Shown: piece after piece, positions 1 through 7,615 of the stretch
Layout: each line of letters begins with the position of its first letter
Position numbering within the stretch: the stretch's first letter is position 1
NCBI GenBank assembly: GCA_031266155.1
Contig: JAISBO010000056.1
Span: 1 to 33,313, forward strand
Direction: 5' to 3'
From: Puniceicoccales bacterium
Lineage (GTDB): Bacteria; Verrucomicrobiota; Verrucomicrobiia; Opitutales; JAIRKQ01
DNA length: 33,313 nt
Translations under genes and position numbers: made by a program
The notes under the pieces: model-generated
What the model saw: only the letters and a program-made list of their open reading frames with translations
Told to the model about the DNA's origin: nothing
The model's database searches: none

Positions 1-227
1 CTTTGGCCAAAAAGGGTATACGGCTAATTGCCAAACACCGCCAAAACATGGTTCCAAACTCCCGGGAAGAAAAAAGATTCCTAAAAAAACGGTCGGCCGT
101 GGAAACTATGATTGGAAAGTTTAAAAATTTCTTCGGTGAAACACTTTCCCGTTTCCGCTCCCCACAATCCACCTATTCTGCCATTTGTGCGGCTATTATT
201 GCTTTAAATTTGGGCCCTTTATTTTGA
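1..227 (+). CDS. IS982-like transposase, C-terminal fragment (cut by window edge)
   Basis: The reading frame is open to the left edge, so only the last ~74 residues of a longer protein are seen. The sequence has a basic stretch (LIAKHRQNM), then FLKKRSAVETMIGKFKNF, then SRFRSP and a hydrophobic end (AICAAIIALNL). This follows the C-terminal layout I know from IS982-family DDE transposases: an NMK-like motif, then L-R/K-KR...ET, where the Glu is the last catalytic acid, then a LKN-like helix and SRxRS. The stop is TGA at 225-227. No clear terminal inverted repeat could be identified in the following ~95 nt, which are AT-rich and have no gene. Whether the element is intact cannot be judged from this window. 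An IS5/IS4-type relative is the main alternative. Confidence 0.55.
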   Translation, partial: LAKKGIRLIAKHRQNMVPNSREEKRFLKKRSAVETMIGKFKNFFGETLSRFRSPQSTYSAICAAIIALNLGPLF

Positions 228-322
228 GTTTCGCGTATATTTTATATATTTTAGACGGAAGGTCAAGTCAACATATACATTTTATAGATTACATATGATG
301 GATTGTCTGTGAATTCTCTGTT

Positions 323-769
323 TTAGAAAAGCTTTACATTCTCATAGTGCCATATCCTATGAGAATTTTCTATTTGATTTGCCTCAATTGCGACCACATC
401 GAATCTGTGGCAAATATTTGGAGAACTAAATCGTCTTAAATATGCTTTGCACGTCTTTCGCAAAATGTCCTTCTTTTTTTTATTCACCGCAAAATATCCC
501 GTGACAAATGCATCCGCTGACCTTAGCTTAACTTCAATAAAAACCAGAGTATTATGACATTTGTCAAATGCAATCAAGTCTATTTCTCCTTTCCCGTACG
601 TCCAATTCCTCTTTAAAATCTTAAAGCTTTTTTGTTTCAAAAAATTGGCCGCCAGGTCTTCTCCTTGTTTCCCTAAATCTATGTTCCTAGTAGTTTTTGT
701 ACGAAAAAACAAACAAATCCTTCCCCATTGTTTCGAAAGAGTTTCGATGATTCGTTTCCATATCCCCAT
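323..769 (-). CDS. yraN: YraN family (UPF0102) nuclease-like protein
   Basis: The conserved YraN/UPF0102 block is present: LGKQGEDLAANFLKQKSFKI, then LKRNW, GEIDLIAFD, TLVFIEVKLRS, a Lys-rich stretch, AYLRR and RFDVVAIE at the end. GEIDLI...FIEVKLR matches the E-x(n)-D-x(n)-E-x-K core of the restriction-endonuclease-like fold (D, E and K all present). The cellular role of the family is unsettled. The open frame reaches 820 (165 codons), but the ATG ending at 769 has AAAGGCGAG six bases upstream, and the upstream starts have no Shine-Dalgarno. The shorter 148-residue form is therefore preferred; the family is usually 110-130 residues and the extra N-terminus is outside the conserved domain. 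The gene lies just downstream of the HU gene on the same strand and could be cotranscribed with it. Confidence 0.85.
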   Translation of the reverse strand: MGIWKRIIETLSKQWGRICLFFRTKTTRNIDLGKQGEDLAANFLKQKSFKILKRNWTYGKGEIDLIAFDKCHNTLVFIEVKLRSADAFVTGYFAVNKKKKDILRKTCKAYLRRFSSPNICHRFDVVAIEANQIENSHRIWHYENVKLF

Positions 770-856
770 GACTCGCCTTTGCAAAAAAAATAATACCGAC
801 CACTTAGACATAGCCGGCATTTGTTTTTTAGTAAAAAGTAAAATCGAGAAAGATTA

Positions 857-1135
857 TTAGGCAACCAAGTCTTTAAATTTGCTTCCCACCTTAAATTTAA
901 CCGTTTTAGAAGCTGGAATGTGAATTTTAGCATGGGTTTTTGGGTTAACTCCCGTACGGGCGGCACGTTTGGAAACCGAAAAAGACCCAAATCCTATCAA
1001 TTGGACACTTTTTTTTGTTTTGATTCCATTCATTATGGCCTGCAAAACATTGTTCAACGCACGCTCTGCGCAAGCCTTTGAACAATCATCACCGCTTAAT
1101 CTTTTTATCTCTTCTATAAGTTCAGCTTTATTCAT
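857..1135 (-). CDS. hup: HU/IHF-family DNA-binding protein
   Basis: The 92-residue protein has the complete HU layout. It starts MNKAELIEEIKRLSG (helix 1), has a dimer helix around residues 25-40, GFGSFSV near residue 48, and a beta-arm RAARTGVNPKTHAKIHIPAS containing the intercalating Pro region (IPAS). It ends KTVKFKVGSKFKDLV. HU-type proteins bend and compact DNA as dimers. HU and IHF subunits cannot be told apart with certainty, but the NPKT/IPA arm and a single small gene favour HU. The start is well supported: AAAGGAG lies about seven bases upstream of the ATG. A plausible sigma-70-type promoter lies upstream on the same strand (1192-1220). Confidence 0.95.
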   Translation of the reverse strand: MNKAELIEEIKRLSGDDCSKACAERALNNVLQAIMNGIKTKKSVQLIGFGSFSVSKRAARTGVNPKTHAKIHIPASKTVKFKVGSKFKDLVA

Positions 1136-1486
1136 TATTTTACTCCTTTTGCAAATTTAGTTATTTTCACCAACCATCAATCTAGAGGAAGATAATAGAA
1201 AAGGAAATAGCCTAATGCAAGTATTTTATTGCCCAGAAACGTTTTTTCATGGGAAAAAGAGATTAATTTTTCTCAAAAATTCAAAATTTATGAAAATAAA
1301 TGAAAAATATGATGCCAAACATTTTTTTAAGTTTTACTTTTAGCATGCCATGTGAATTGCCTTTGTCCGAAGAGTCATTTCTCTTAAAATGACGTAAAAA
1401 TTTCACAACGGAAAAACCATTTACAAAAAGCCTTCTCCGTCTGAATTAGGAATATTGTTGTGTCTTGATATGTTAACAATTAAAGA
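1136..1486. other. Divergent intergenic region between HU and tadA
   Basis: This ~350-nt AT-rich stretch separates the HU gene (minus) from tadA (plus). The left part holds the HU ribosome binding site and its candidate promoter. The centre (about 1255-1330) is very rich in A/T tracts, including repeats of the form ATGAAAA. I see no tRNA, no long inverted repeat and no convincing open frame. A tadA promoter is expected near the right end but no clear -35/-10 pair was found. Confidence 0.5.
1192..1220 (-). promoter_or_regulatory. Candidate sigma-70-type promoter for the HU gene
   Basis: Read on the minus strand, TTGCAT (complement of 1215-1220) is followed after exactly 17 nt by TATTAT (complement of 1192-1197). 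The -10 matches consensus in 5 of 6 positions and the -35 in 3 of 6. It would start transcription about 50 nt before the HU ATG. Found by eye only. Confidence 0.4.
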
Positions 1487-1492
1487 TTGAGC

Positions 1493-2014
1493 ATGACTAT
1501 CGAATGTTCATTTCCAAAAAAATATCCATCGCTTTTGCGCAGGGACGATGAATATTTTATGTCGATGGCATATAACCAAGCCATTGAGGCATGGAAACAC
1601 GACGAGGCTCCCGTCGGGGCCATTGCCGTTTTGGGTGACGAAATTATTGCTTCCGCATATAATTCAGTAATAACGCTAAACGACCCGACGGCTCACGCAG
1701 AAATGCAGGTTATAACGCAGGCCGCAAGGGTTATCGGTGATTGGAGATTAAATGATGTAGCAATTTACGTGACAAAGGAGCCTTGCCCCATGTGCTCCGG
1801 GGCAATGATTGTGAGCCGAGTCGGAATTATTGTTTTCGGAACGTCGGATAGAAAAATGGGCTTACTTGGTGGATGTTTTCGATTGCAGGATCTAAAAACT
1901 ATCAATCACCGCCCCGTGGTCAGGTCTGGAGTACTTGAAGAAGATTGTACCCTACTTATGCAAGCATTTTTTGCCATGAAGCGGGAGGGACAATGGCATG
2001 AAAGTTTTAAATAA
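1493..2014 (+). CDS. tadA: tRNA adenosine(34) deaminase
   Basis: Zinc-dependent deaminase converting A34 to inosine in the anticodon wobble position, mainly of tRNA-Arg(ACG). The signature is complete: HAE at about residues 68-70 (zinc His and catalytic Glu) and PCPMCSGAM at about 97-105 (two zinc Cys). The fold markers APVGAIAV and the RV...FG segment also fit TadA rather than a cytidine deaminase. The protein has ~20 extra N-terminal residues before DDEYFMSMAYNQAIEAW, a feature I associate with Verrucomicrobiota TadA. The start is uncertain: a TTG at 1487 lies two codons upstream, no strong Shine-Dalgarno precedes 1493, and the ATG at 1559 would give a minimal protein. It appears to be a single-gene unit. 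Confidence 0.9.
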   Translation: MTIECSFPKKYPSLLRRDDEYFMSMAYNQAIEAWKHDEAPVGAIAVLGDEIIASAYNSVITLNDPTAHAEMQVITQAARVIGDWRLNDVAIYVTKEPCPMCSGAMIVSRVGIIVFGTSDRKMGLLGGCFRLQDLKTINHRPVVRSGVLEEDCTLLMQAFFAMKREGQWHESFK

Positions 2015-2017
2015 AGA

Positions 2018-2041
2018 GTGCGACGCATTTCTGCATCGCAC
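2018..2041. terminator. Stem-loop just after tadA
   Basis: GTGCGA (2018-2023) pairs with TCGCAC (2036-2041). One mismatch follows, then GCA/TGC closes a four-base loop. It begins four bases after the tadA stop codon. No run of T follows on either strand, so a classic intrinsic terminator is not supported; it may protect or process the 3' end. Confidence 0.4.
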
Positions 2042-2057
2042 AATACCATACATAATT

Positions 2058-2107
2058 AGATGAAGGAAAAATAAGCTCGAACAAATATTGTTCTCATCTG
2101 AGCTTAT
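2058..2107. other. Interleaved inverted repeats (pseudoknot-like or switch-like element)
   Basis: Three helices can be drawn. AGATGA (2058-2063) pairs with TCATCT (2094-2099). ATAAGCTC (2071-2078) pairs with GAGCTTAT (2100-2107). GAACAA (2079-2084) pairs with TTGTTC (2088-2093) around a three-base loop. The last two stack into a 14-bp stem whose only interruption is a six-base bulge, and that bulge is exactly complementary to the six bases at 2058-2063. The first and second helices cross, so the element is either a pseudoknot or two alternative folds. It lies between the 3' ends of tadA and the kinase-like gene. Confidence 0.5.
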
Positions 2108-2363
2108 AATGAGCAATCATGCAAAATTTGCACATTTGTAAAGTAAAAAATAAAAAAATGTAAAAATATTATTATTTCCTGCGCCATCCATAAAATATCT
2201 CCATCCTTTGACATTTTAGATATAGTATCAGTTTGGTCTGTGGCTACGAACGAATTATAGCCCCATTGCTCGAAACTGACACCTTCGCAGAAGACGGTGA
2301 ATGGCAGGCAGTGTAGGAAGATTCCAGTGCTGGCCTTCTCTTTCTATCTTTAGCGTTCCATTG

Positions 2364-3980
2364 CTAAAGTTTACCATTACCTCCCTCTTCTTCTCTTGCC
2401 TGCGCTTTGTTTTTCATACGGAGAAAATTAAGATGCCATTGGGCATAAAAATTACGTGCATTACAATGGGTCTTTACTTGTTCCGATTGTTCCCATTCGT
2501 TGGGTTCTATTACTAGCTGATTATTTTTCAGTTCTTTTATTTTACTTTTTAAGGCCTGTGCTCTTGCCATAGCCGATTCGATTTGCAATCTCGTCAACCC
2601 ACATTCTCGATACATTTCTTCTAATTCGTTTAAATCAAGATTGTCTATTACGGTATATATTTCGCTATCCGCAACGGGCAGCATACAGTAGTTGCTCGTC
2701 CTTAGGCCATCGACAGCGATTCCTACGGGATAACCATCTTCGGCCACAATAACTTCTGGAATGATGCTGGCAAAACTTCGTGGAGGGTGTGTTGGAAAGG
2801 ATAGGTCATGGTCAAATGCAACTATTCGACCATCCTTCAGTAGCATTATATTGTTTGGATGTCTATCGAATTGCCCCGTTAATATATCCTGGGTTTGTAT
2901 CCAGGCTTCCAGGCGCATAAAGTCATTGTTGTATGGAATTTCTTTTTCCTCTAAAGTTTGCCAAAGGGTGAGACCATCCAGCATTTCCATGGCAATGCTA
3001 GGAACACCATTTATTTCAGCTGCAGAAACAGAGGCTATCACATGTGGAACGTTTATCCCATTTTTTTTACCAATATTGAAAAGCATATCCTGCAGCTTTG
3101 AAGTCGCTTTGTTTCGCCTATAGGATCCGCACATAGGTCCGAGGAGCATTTGCATCGATTGGGTAGCGCATGCAAATGTAGAAAAGTTTTGCCTCTGTTT
3201 GAATAGGTCGCATGGTTTTAATGCTATCGGTTCTTCTTTATTTCCTTTAGCATATGCAAGATGAACAACGTTATATCGCCCCTGGCCCACCGCCTTGGGC
3301 GGACCATTTCTTTCCAGTCCCACATAGCCTTTTTCTTTGGCCTCAAGTAACATCTCAATGGCTTCAACCTGGAGGGCAATTCCAAGGCAATTGCAGTCAC
3401 AGTCATTTTCATTTATTGACAATGACTTATTTGGAAATCGTAATAGTTCCTCATTGCTTCCGAAGTTGACCAATGCGGTTTTCAGTATCGACATTTCGTC
3501 CAATGATAAGTCATTTTTTTTCACAAAAGTTTCTAGATCATCCAAGACTCTTCTAATTTCAGGCACAAGGGTTGGTAGATTGAGTATGGCTATTCCGTTG
3601 GAAACATATTTATCCAAGACCGTAGTAAACTCCGTAATTTTATCAGCTTTAGCGCGAGCATTTGTTTGATCAGTTTCATCAATTTGATCAACCATCATTG
3701 CAAGATTGTCACTAAGGCTGCTTTCCCCATATACGAACTTTGCTACCTGTTGACATATCCGCGATCCTAGGGGGGTATAGGCGTATTCAGCTGTGATTTC
3801 GATTTTTTTTCCTGCACATGCAGCTACTATGTTACAAATTCTTCCATTTACACCTATGGTTGTTGTTCTTGATTCTTGGGCATTTTTGGCTTCATTTTGT
3901 AAATTTTCAACTATTTGTTCCAGCGACCTCATTCCTTGGGGCTTAGCCGACGTACTTGTTTGTTGTGCTATGGCGTCCAT
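2364..3980 (-). CDS. PI3/4-kinase-like (HipA/actin-fragmin-kinase-like) protein, effector candidate
   Basis: A 538-residue soluble protein that I do not recognise as a named family. The C-terminal half has the order of a kinase fold: a glycine-rich turn VGQGRYNVVHLAY (about 231-243), a candidate ATP-binding Lys in IALKP (255), and a hinge-like IAMEMLDGLTLW (329-340). A catalytic loop GQFDRHPNNIMLL (369-381) supplies D372 and N377, and a metal site IVAFDHDLSFP (386-396) supplies D390. The DRHxxN...DhxLSFP pattern is like type II PI4-kinases and HipA-like kinases, not Hanks-type Ser/Thr kinases. The N-terminal ~200 residues are Gln/Asn-rich and helical-looking, with a CDCNC cluster near 194-198. 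There is no signal peptide or membrane segment. It is isolated from the flanking genes. A minus-strand TATACT (complement of 4009-4014) lies about 30 nt upstream of the start. A role as an injected or host-acting kinase is inference only. Confidence 0.55.
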   Translation of the reverse strand: MDAIAQQTSTSAKPQGMRSLEQIVENLQNEAKNAQESRTTTIGVNGRICNIVAACAGKKIEITAEYAYTPLGSRICQQVAKFVYGESSLSDNLAMMVDQIDETDQTNARAKADKITEFTTVLDKYVSNGIAILNLPTLVPEIRRVLDDLETFVKKNDLSLDEMSILKTALVNFGSNEELLRFPNKSLSINENDCDCNCLGIALQVEAIEMLLEAKEKGYVGLERNGPPKAVGQGRYNVVHLAYAKGNKEEPIALKPCDLFKQRQNFSTFACATQSMQMLLGPMCGSYRRNKATSKLQDMLFNIGKKNGINVPHVIASVSAAEINGVPSIAMEMLDGLTLWQTLEEKEIPYNNDFMRLEAWIQTQDILTGQFDRHPNNIMLLKDGRIVAFDHDLSFPTHPPRSFASIIPEVIVAEDGYPVGIAVDGLRTSNYCMLPVADSEIYTVIDNLDLNELEEMYRECGLTRLQIESAMARAQALKSKIKELKNNQLVIEPNEWEQSEQVKTHCNARNFYAQWHLNFLRMKNKAQAREEEGGNGKL

Positions 3981-4008
3981 TCTGAAACTTTACTCTGCTT
4001 CCTTTTAA

Positions 4009-4014
4009 AGTATA
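4009..4014 (-). promoter_or_regulatory. Possible -10 box for the kinase-like gene
   Basis: TATACT on the minus strand, about 29 nt upstream of the ATG, matches the -10 consensus in 5 of 6 bases. No good -35 lies at 16-18 nt, so it is a weak call. Confidence 0.25.
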
Positions 4015-4269
4015 ACTTTCCCAAGAAAATTGCACACACAAAATTTACACCATTTTTGCATTTAGAAAGGACAAACATTTCCATCTATTTACTGCAGCGG
4101 CCCCTAACGCGACCTATGAAGGCATTGCGGGCTTCAAACATCGAGAAAATTAAACAACTATCACGCAGCACTTGGTGGTAATTTTCTGGCCTTATGCACA
4201 TCTACATGCTCCGTTAAAATTATCTTGCCGGGTTTTGGAGAAAGAATACTGGTTAGACAAAAGAAAAAA

Positions 4270-5643
4270 ATGGCAAATTTGTTGCAAATTCAAAATTTCA
4301 GCCTGTCTTTCCCTCACAAAGTCTGTTTTGACAATTTTTCAGCACATATTTCGCAGGGTGATCGCATTGCCATTATCGGCCGTAACGGCAGCGGAAAGTC
4401 CTCACTTCTGAAAGCAATTGCGCAAATGGATACAAGCATTGTGACTGCATATATCCCACAAATAATTACAGATTTTGAGACTTGCAGTGGTGGTGAAAAA
4501 TTTAATAGGGCCCTCTCCATCGCCCTTGGGAGCAACCCAGATTTGATGTTGCTCGATGAGCCGACGAATCATCTGGATACCCACAATCGATCCGGGCTTC
4601 TAAGGAAATTAATGTCCTATGGCGGGACATTGATAGTGGTGACACACGATAGAGAAATTTTAAGAAATTGTGTGGATGTTTTATGGCACATAGATAATGG
4701 TAAGGTTACGATCTTTCGCGGAAAGTATGACGATTACATGAAAGAATTGCAAACCAAGCACCAGTCTCTAATGCGTCAGGTAGATCTTCTTAGGGACCAA
4801 GAAAAGGATGCCCATAGAAGCTTAATGAAGGAACAGGAAAGGGCCGCCAAAAGCAAAGCTGCCGGACAAAAGAAGGTATCCAATCGGAAATGGATGAAAT
4901 CGGTCGGAGATCTGAAGGCCATGAAGGCTGAGGTTTCTCAGGGAAGCAAGCTAAAAGCAATTACTAGGAAAAAACAAGATTTGCTTGGTCAATTGGAGCA
5001 AATCCATCTGCCCAAGGTAATCGTTCCTAGGTTCAATTTATCGGCTCAAAAGGCTGCACAAGGGGCAATCGTGTCGATTTGTGGAGGAGCCATTGGCTAT
5101 GGTGATACGTCCATTTGGAGTAATATTGATTTATCCGTTCATTCCTCGGAACGTGTTGCGCTTGTTGGCCGAAATGGTAGTGGAAAAACTACACTAATTA
5201 GAGCGATATTGAACGATCCGAAGGTAATAAAAACTGGAGATTGGCATATCCCGCCCTTAAAGGATATCGGTGTGTTGGATCAACACTATAAAACCCTTCC
5301 TCTCCATAGGTCAGCACTGGAAATAATATCCGAGGTTGCCCCGGAATGGAGCCACGCTGAAATCCGCCGTCACCTGAACGATTTTCTTTTTCGAAAAAAT
5401 GAGGAGACATCGGAAGCCGTTGAAAATCTATCGGGAGGGGAAAGGGCACGCCTTTCCCTAGCTCAGATTGCAGCTCACCCGCCTAAACTTCTCATTTTAG
5501 ACGAAATTACTAACAATTTAGACTTGGAAACCTGCGACCATGTCATTCAAATACTGCGTGAATATCCGGGTTCCATGATAGTTGTTTCCCACGATGAAAC
5601 TTTCCTGGAAGAAATAAAAATTGATAAATACTACGGCAGGTAA
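4270..5643 (+). CDS. ABC-F family ATPase with an unusually short first NBD
   Basis: Cytosolic twin-ATPase protein of the ABC-F type, which acts on ribosomes rather than in transport; there are no membrane segments. Numbering from this ATG (457 aa), NBD1 has Walker A GRNGSGKSS (37-45), signature CSGGEK (72-77), Walker B LMLLDEPTNHLD (92-103) and switch His 126. A charged coiled linker rich in Lys, Glu and Gln spans about 155-250. NBD2 has Walker A GRNGSGKTT (300-308), signature LSGGERARLS (387-396) and Walker B LLILDEITNNLD (407-418). Only about 27 residues separate Walker A and signature in NBD1, against about 80 in NBD2, so most of the NBD1 helical subdomain is missing. NBD2 has DEITNNLD where DEPTNHLD is usual. 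The open frame extends to a TTG at 4225, but the family N-terminus (MANLLQIQNFSLSF) fits the ATG at 4270. No strong Shine-Dalgarno is visible. Confidence 0.85.
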   Translation: MANLLQIQNFSLSFPHKVCFDNFSAHISQGDRIAIIGRNGSGKSSLLKAIAQMDTSIVTAYIPQIITDFETCSGGEKFNRALSIALGSNPDLMLLDEPTNHLDTHNRSGLLRKLMSYGGTLIVVTHDREILRNCVDVLWHIDNGKVTIFRGKYDDYMKELQTKHQSLMRQVDLLRDQEKDAHRSLMKEQERAAKSKAAGQKKVSNRKWMKSVGDLKAMKAEVSQGSKLKAITRKKQDLLGQLEQIHLPKVIVPRFNLSAQKAAQGAIVSICGGAIGYGDTSIWSNIDLSVHSSERVALVGRNGSGKTTLIRAILNDPKVIKTGDWHIPPLKDIGVLDQHYKTLPLHRSALEIISEVAPEWSHAEIRRHLNDFLFRKNEETSEAVENLSGGERARLSLAQIAAHPPKLLILDEITNNLDLETCDHVIQILREYPGSMIVVSHDETFLEEIKIDKYYGR

Positions 5644-5698
5644 ATACCAGCCATTCGACATTTATATTTCCCAGGGCATGCCATAGAAAAATTCACCG

Positions 5699-6193
5699 CT
5701 AATCTTTCATGTTCCCTGCTTCCCTGTCGATTCGAAGGACAGCACAAGCATCATCTCCGGCAAATTTTAAACGGTCGACAAAGTGTTGGGTTTGGCTTTC
5801 CTCTTCGATTTGCTCCGTTACGAACCAGTTTAACATATTTTGGGATTCATAGTCTTTCAGTGAAACGGCCAAATCGTATATTTTGTGGATTAGACCGGTG
5901 ACTTTCCTTTCATGGTTAAGAGCAACCTCGAAGGCATTTAGTGGAGATTTATAGTCCGTTGAAGCTTGGGCAATGGGCAATAATTCGACTTTTACACCGC
6001 GGGAGACCGAATAGTCGTAGAATTTCATGCCATGCTCGATTTCTTCCTTTGCCTGCCTGCGCATCCATTCGGCAATACCTGCGAAGGACAATGATTCCAT
6101 CGCAGCTGCCATTCCAAGATATATGTAGGCGGATTCAAGCTCATTCCGAATCTGCTCAATTACCAGTTTTTCAAGATCTTTCGATATTTTCAT
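5699..6193 (-). CDS. ftnA: Non-heme ferritin
   Basis: Bacterial iron-storage ferritin that oxidises Fe(II) and stores it in a 24-subunit shell. At 164 residues it has the normal FtnA length. Ferroxidase ligands are recognisable: E18 in RNELESAYIYLG, Y25, E51 and H54 in KEEIEHGMKFYD, a Glu in ALNHERKVTG near 95, and the EQIEEE segment near 127-132. The four-helix bundle pattern and the FAGIAEWMRRQA helix fit ferritin rather than bacterioferritin, since there is no haem Met in the usual context. It is the last gene of the minus-strand run, 15 nt after the nitroreductase. A purine-rich AAGGAA precedes the ATG. Confidence 0.93.
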   Translation of the reverse strand: MKISKDLEKLVIEQIRNELESAYIYLGMAAAMESLSFAGIAEWMRRQAKEEIEHGMKFYDYSVSRGVKVELLPIAQASTDYKSPLNAFEVALNHERKVTGLIHKIYDLAVSLKDYESQNMLNWFVTEQIEEESQTQHFVDRLKFAGDDACAVLRIDREAGNMKD

Positions 6194-6208
6194 ATATTCC
6201 TTCTTCCA

Positions 6209-6709
6209 TTACCATAGGTTGTAATGGATTCTCGACGAGTCAAGACGATTGTCAGGTTTTGCCGGGCTCTTCAAGTGCCCTATGGGAATCCACGTAAATG
6301 GAACGATATGTGATGGCAGTTGGAAATAGTTTCTAAAATTTTCGATGTGGGATTCGTTTGGATATAGGCCGACCCAGACGGCTCCGAGGCCGAGGTCACT
6401 GATGGCAATCAAAATATTTTCAGCAATGGCTGCACAGTTTTGATCAAAAAATTCTTTGAGGATTTCTTTCCCAGGTTCGCCGCAGACAAGAATTCCGGCA
6501 GATGCTTGCAGTGACATGTTCGCATAGGGATGAATCTTTGCCACACCATCCAGTTTTTCCCGTTCGGTGACGACCACGAAATGTCCCGGGGCAGAATGCA
6601 TGGCCGATGGTGCTGACATTCCCGCATGGACTAGTTTCTCTAGAATGTCCCTAGAAATTTCGCCGGGTTTAAAATCCCTTACACTGTGCCGCGATAAAAT
6701 TGCTTCCAT
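6209..6709 (-). CDS. Nitroreductase-family FMN oxidoreductase
   Basis: A 166-residue protein with the nitroreductase fold signatures. MEAILSRHSVRDF at the N-terminus is the FMN-phosphate-binding R-x-S-x-R-x-F. It is followed by SAPSAMHSAPGHFVVV (about 33-48), CAAIAENILIAISDLGLGAVWVG (the central FMN/dimer helix and the turn after it), and WIPIGHLK near the C-terminus. Such enzymes use NAD(P)H to reduce nitro compounds, quinones or flavins; the substrate cannot be assigned. It is on the short side for the family, typical of the compact NfnB-like group. It sits between holB and ferritin in the same run. A link to iron release through flavin reduction is conceivable but is only an inference from adjacency. 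Confidence 0.85.
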   Translation of the reverse strand: MEAILSRHSVRDFKPGEISRDILEKLVHAGMSAPSAMHSAPGHFVVVTEREKLDGVAKIHPYANMSLQASAGILVCGEPGKEILKEFFDQNCAAIAENILIAISDLGLGAVWVGLYPNESHIENFRNYFQLPSHIVPFTWIPIGHLKSPAKPDNRLDSSRIHYNLW

Positions 6710-6736
6710 AAAACTTCCTTTTAAAATTTGAACTCG

Positions 6737-7615
6737 TCAAAGGAATTTAACAACCATTTGAGAAATTTCTATCAAAAAGGTTTCGACACACGCCATAAAA
6801 TTCACATTTAGTGCGATGAGGTACGCTTTGCCCTCCAGATTCGAGATAATTTTTGGGAAAATTTTTACGTGTTCCAGCCTACTTCTAAAAAAATTTGCCG
6901 TTTCATTTTCAATTTGTGCCAGGAACAATCCGTAAATTCCTTGTTTATTCAGCTGTTCTCCTGGGAAATCGTCCGTTACCGGTTCTTCAAGAAGATTAGC
7001 CAAAAGAGCTTCGAGTTGCGTCAGCAGCAAATACATCTGCATGATGGCACTGTTTTTTTTCTCACAATTTGTATCGAATAGCAACGATAACCATGCCGAA
7101 TAGTTCGCCAGCCAAATTTGCATTTCCTTATTCCCGAAAAGTTCGCCATCGGAAGACAGTCGCGTGACCGAACACCTGCCGACGATGGTCGGTAAAATGG
7201 CATGCAACCTAGACGTTGTTAGGAAGATTATCGTATCCTCGGGGGGTTCTTCGAGGGTTTTTAGAAATGCATTGGCCGCTGCACCATGCATTTTCCCAGC
7301 GTCATAAATCACCACAAATTTCTTCTCACAGACCTTTGGGGATAGGTAAACCGTCGAGCACAGTTCCCGAATTTGATCGACGGAAATTCGCATCATCGCC
7401 CCAACCGGCCGAACCTGTAGAAAATCTACGCAGGTTTCAGGGTTTTCCCGTTGAAGAACTTTTGCGGCAAAGAGCATGGCCACCCCATTGCAAACCTCAA
7501 TATCCTTGCAAACCAGAAGGTTTGAATTGGGCAAACTTCCGTTTCCATAGGATTCTAGTAGCGATGTGAATCCCTGCTGGTTTTTAATTTTTGAAAAATC
7601 TTTCTGCAAATTCAT
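6737..7615 (-). CDS. holB: DNA polymerase III delta prime subunit-like clamp-loader protein
   Basis: Clamp-loader AAA+ protein of the HolB/DnaX-like family. Recognised segments are ISVDQIRELCSTVYLSP (about 77-93), KKFVVIYDAGKMHGAAANAFLKTLEEPP split across about 98-125, and DTIIFLTTSRLHAILPTIVGRC (about 127-148). These are the delta-prime hallmarks: sensor-like AANAFLKTLEEPP and the LPTI..RC element. There is no Walker A P-loop and no zinc Cys cluster, as expected for delta prime and unlike DnaX. The C-terminal third is poorly conserved, with mostly helical character. It overlaps the 3' end of tmk by 32 nt, the common tmk-holB arrangement, so translation is probably coupled. Confidence 0.85.
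   Translation of the reverse strand: MNLQKDFSKIKNQQGFTSLLESYGNGSLPNSNLLVCKDIEVCNGVAMLFAAKVLQRENPETCVDFLQVRPVGAMMRISVDQIRELCSTVYLSPKVCEKKFVVIYDAGKMHGAAANAFLKTLEEPPEDTIIFLTTSRLHAILPTIVGRCSVTRLSSDGELFGNKEMQIWLANYSAWLSLLFDTNCEKKNSAIMQMYLLLTQLEALLANLLEEPVTDDFPGEQLNKQGIYGLFLAQIENETANFFRSRLEHVKIFPKIISNLEGKAYLIALNVNFMACVETFLIEISQMVVKFL

Larger units (their letters stand above)
2015..2363. other. Convergent intergenic region with several inverted repeats
   Basis: A ~350-nt region between the 3' ends of tadA (plus) and the kinase-like gene (minus). It holds the stem-loop at 2018-2041, the interleaved repeats at 2058-2107, and a perfect small palindrome TGCAAA-A-TTTGCA at 2120-2132. These are followed by a long A-rich stretch (about 2140-2180). 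The right part, 2180-2363, has no recognised feature. No gene is supported here. Confidence 0.5.

Noticed and set aside
4082..4200. GC-richer patch before the first ABC-F gene considered as a tRNA
   Set aside because: No acceptor-stem pairing or T-loop consensus could be found.
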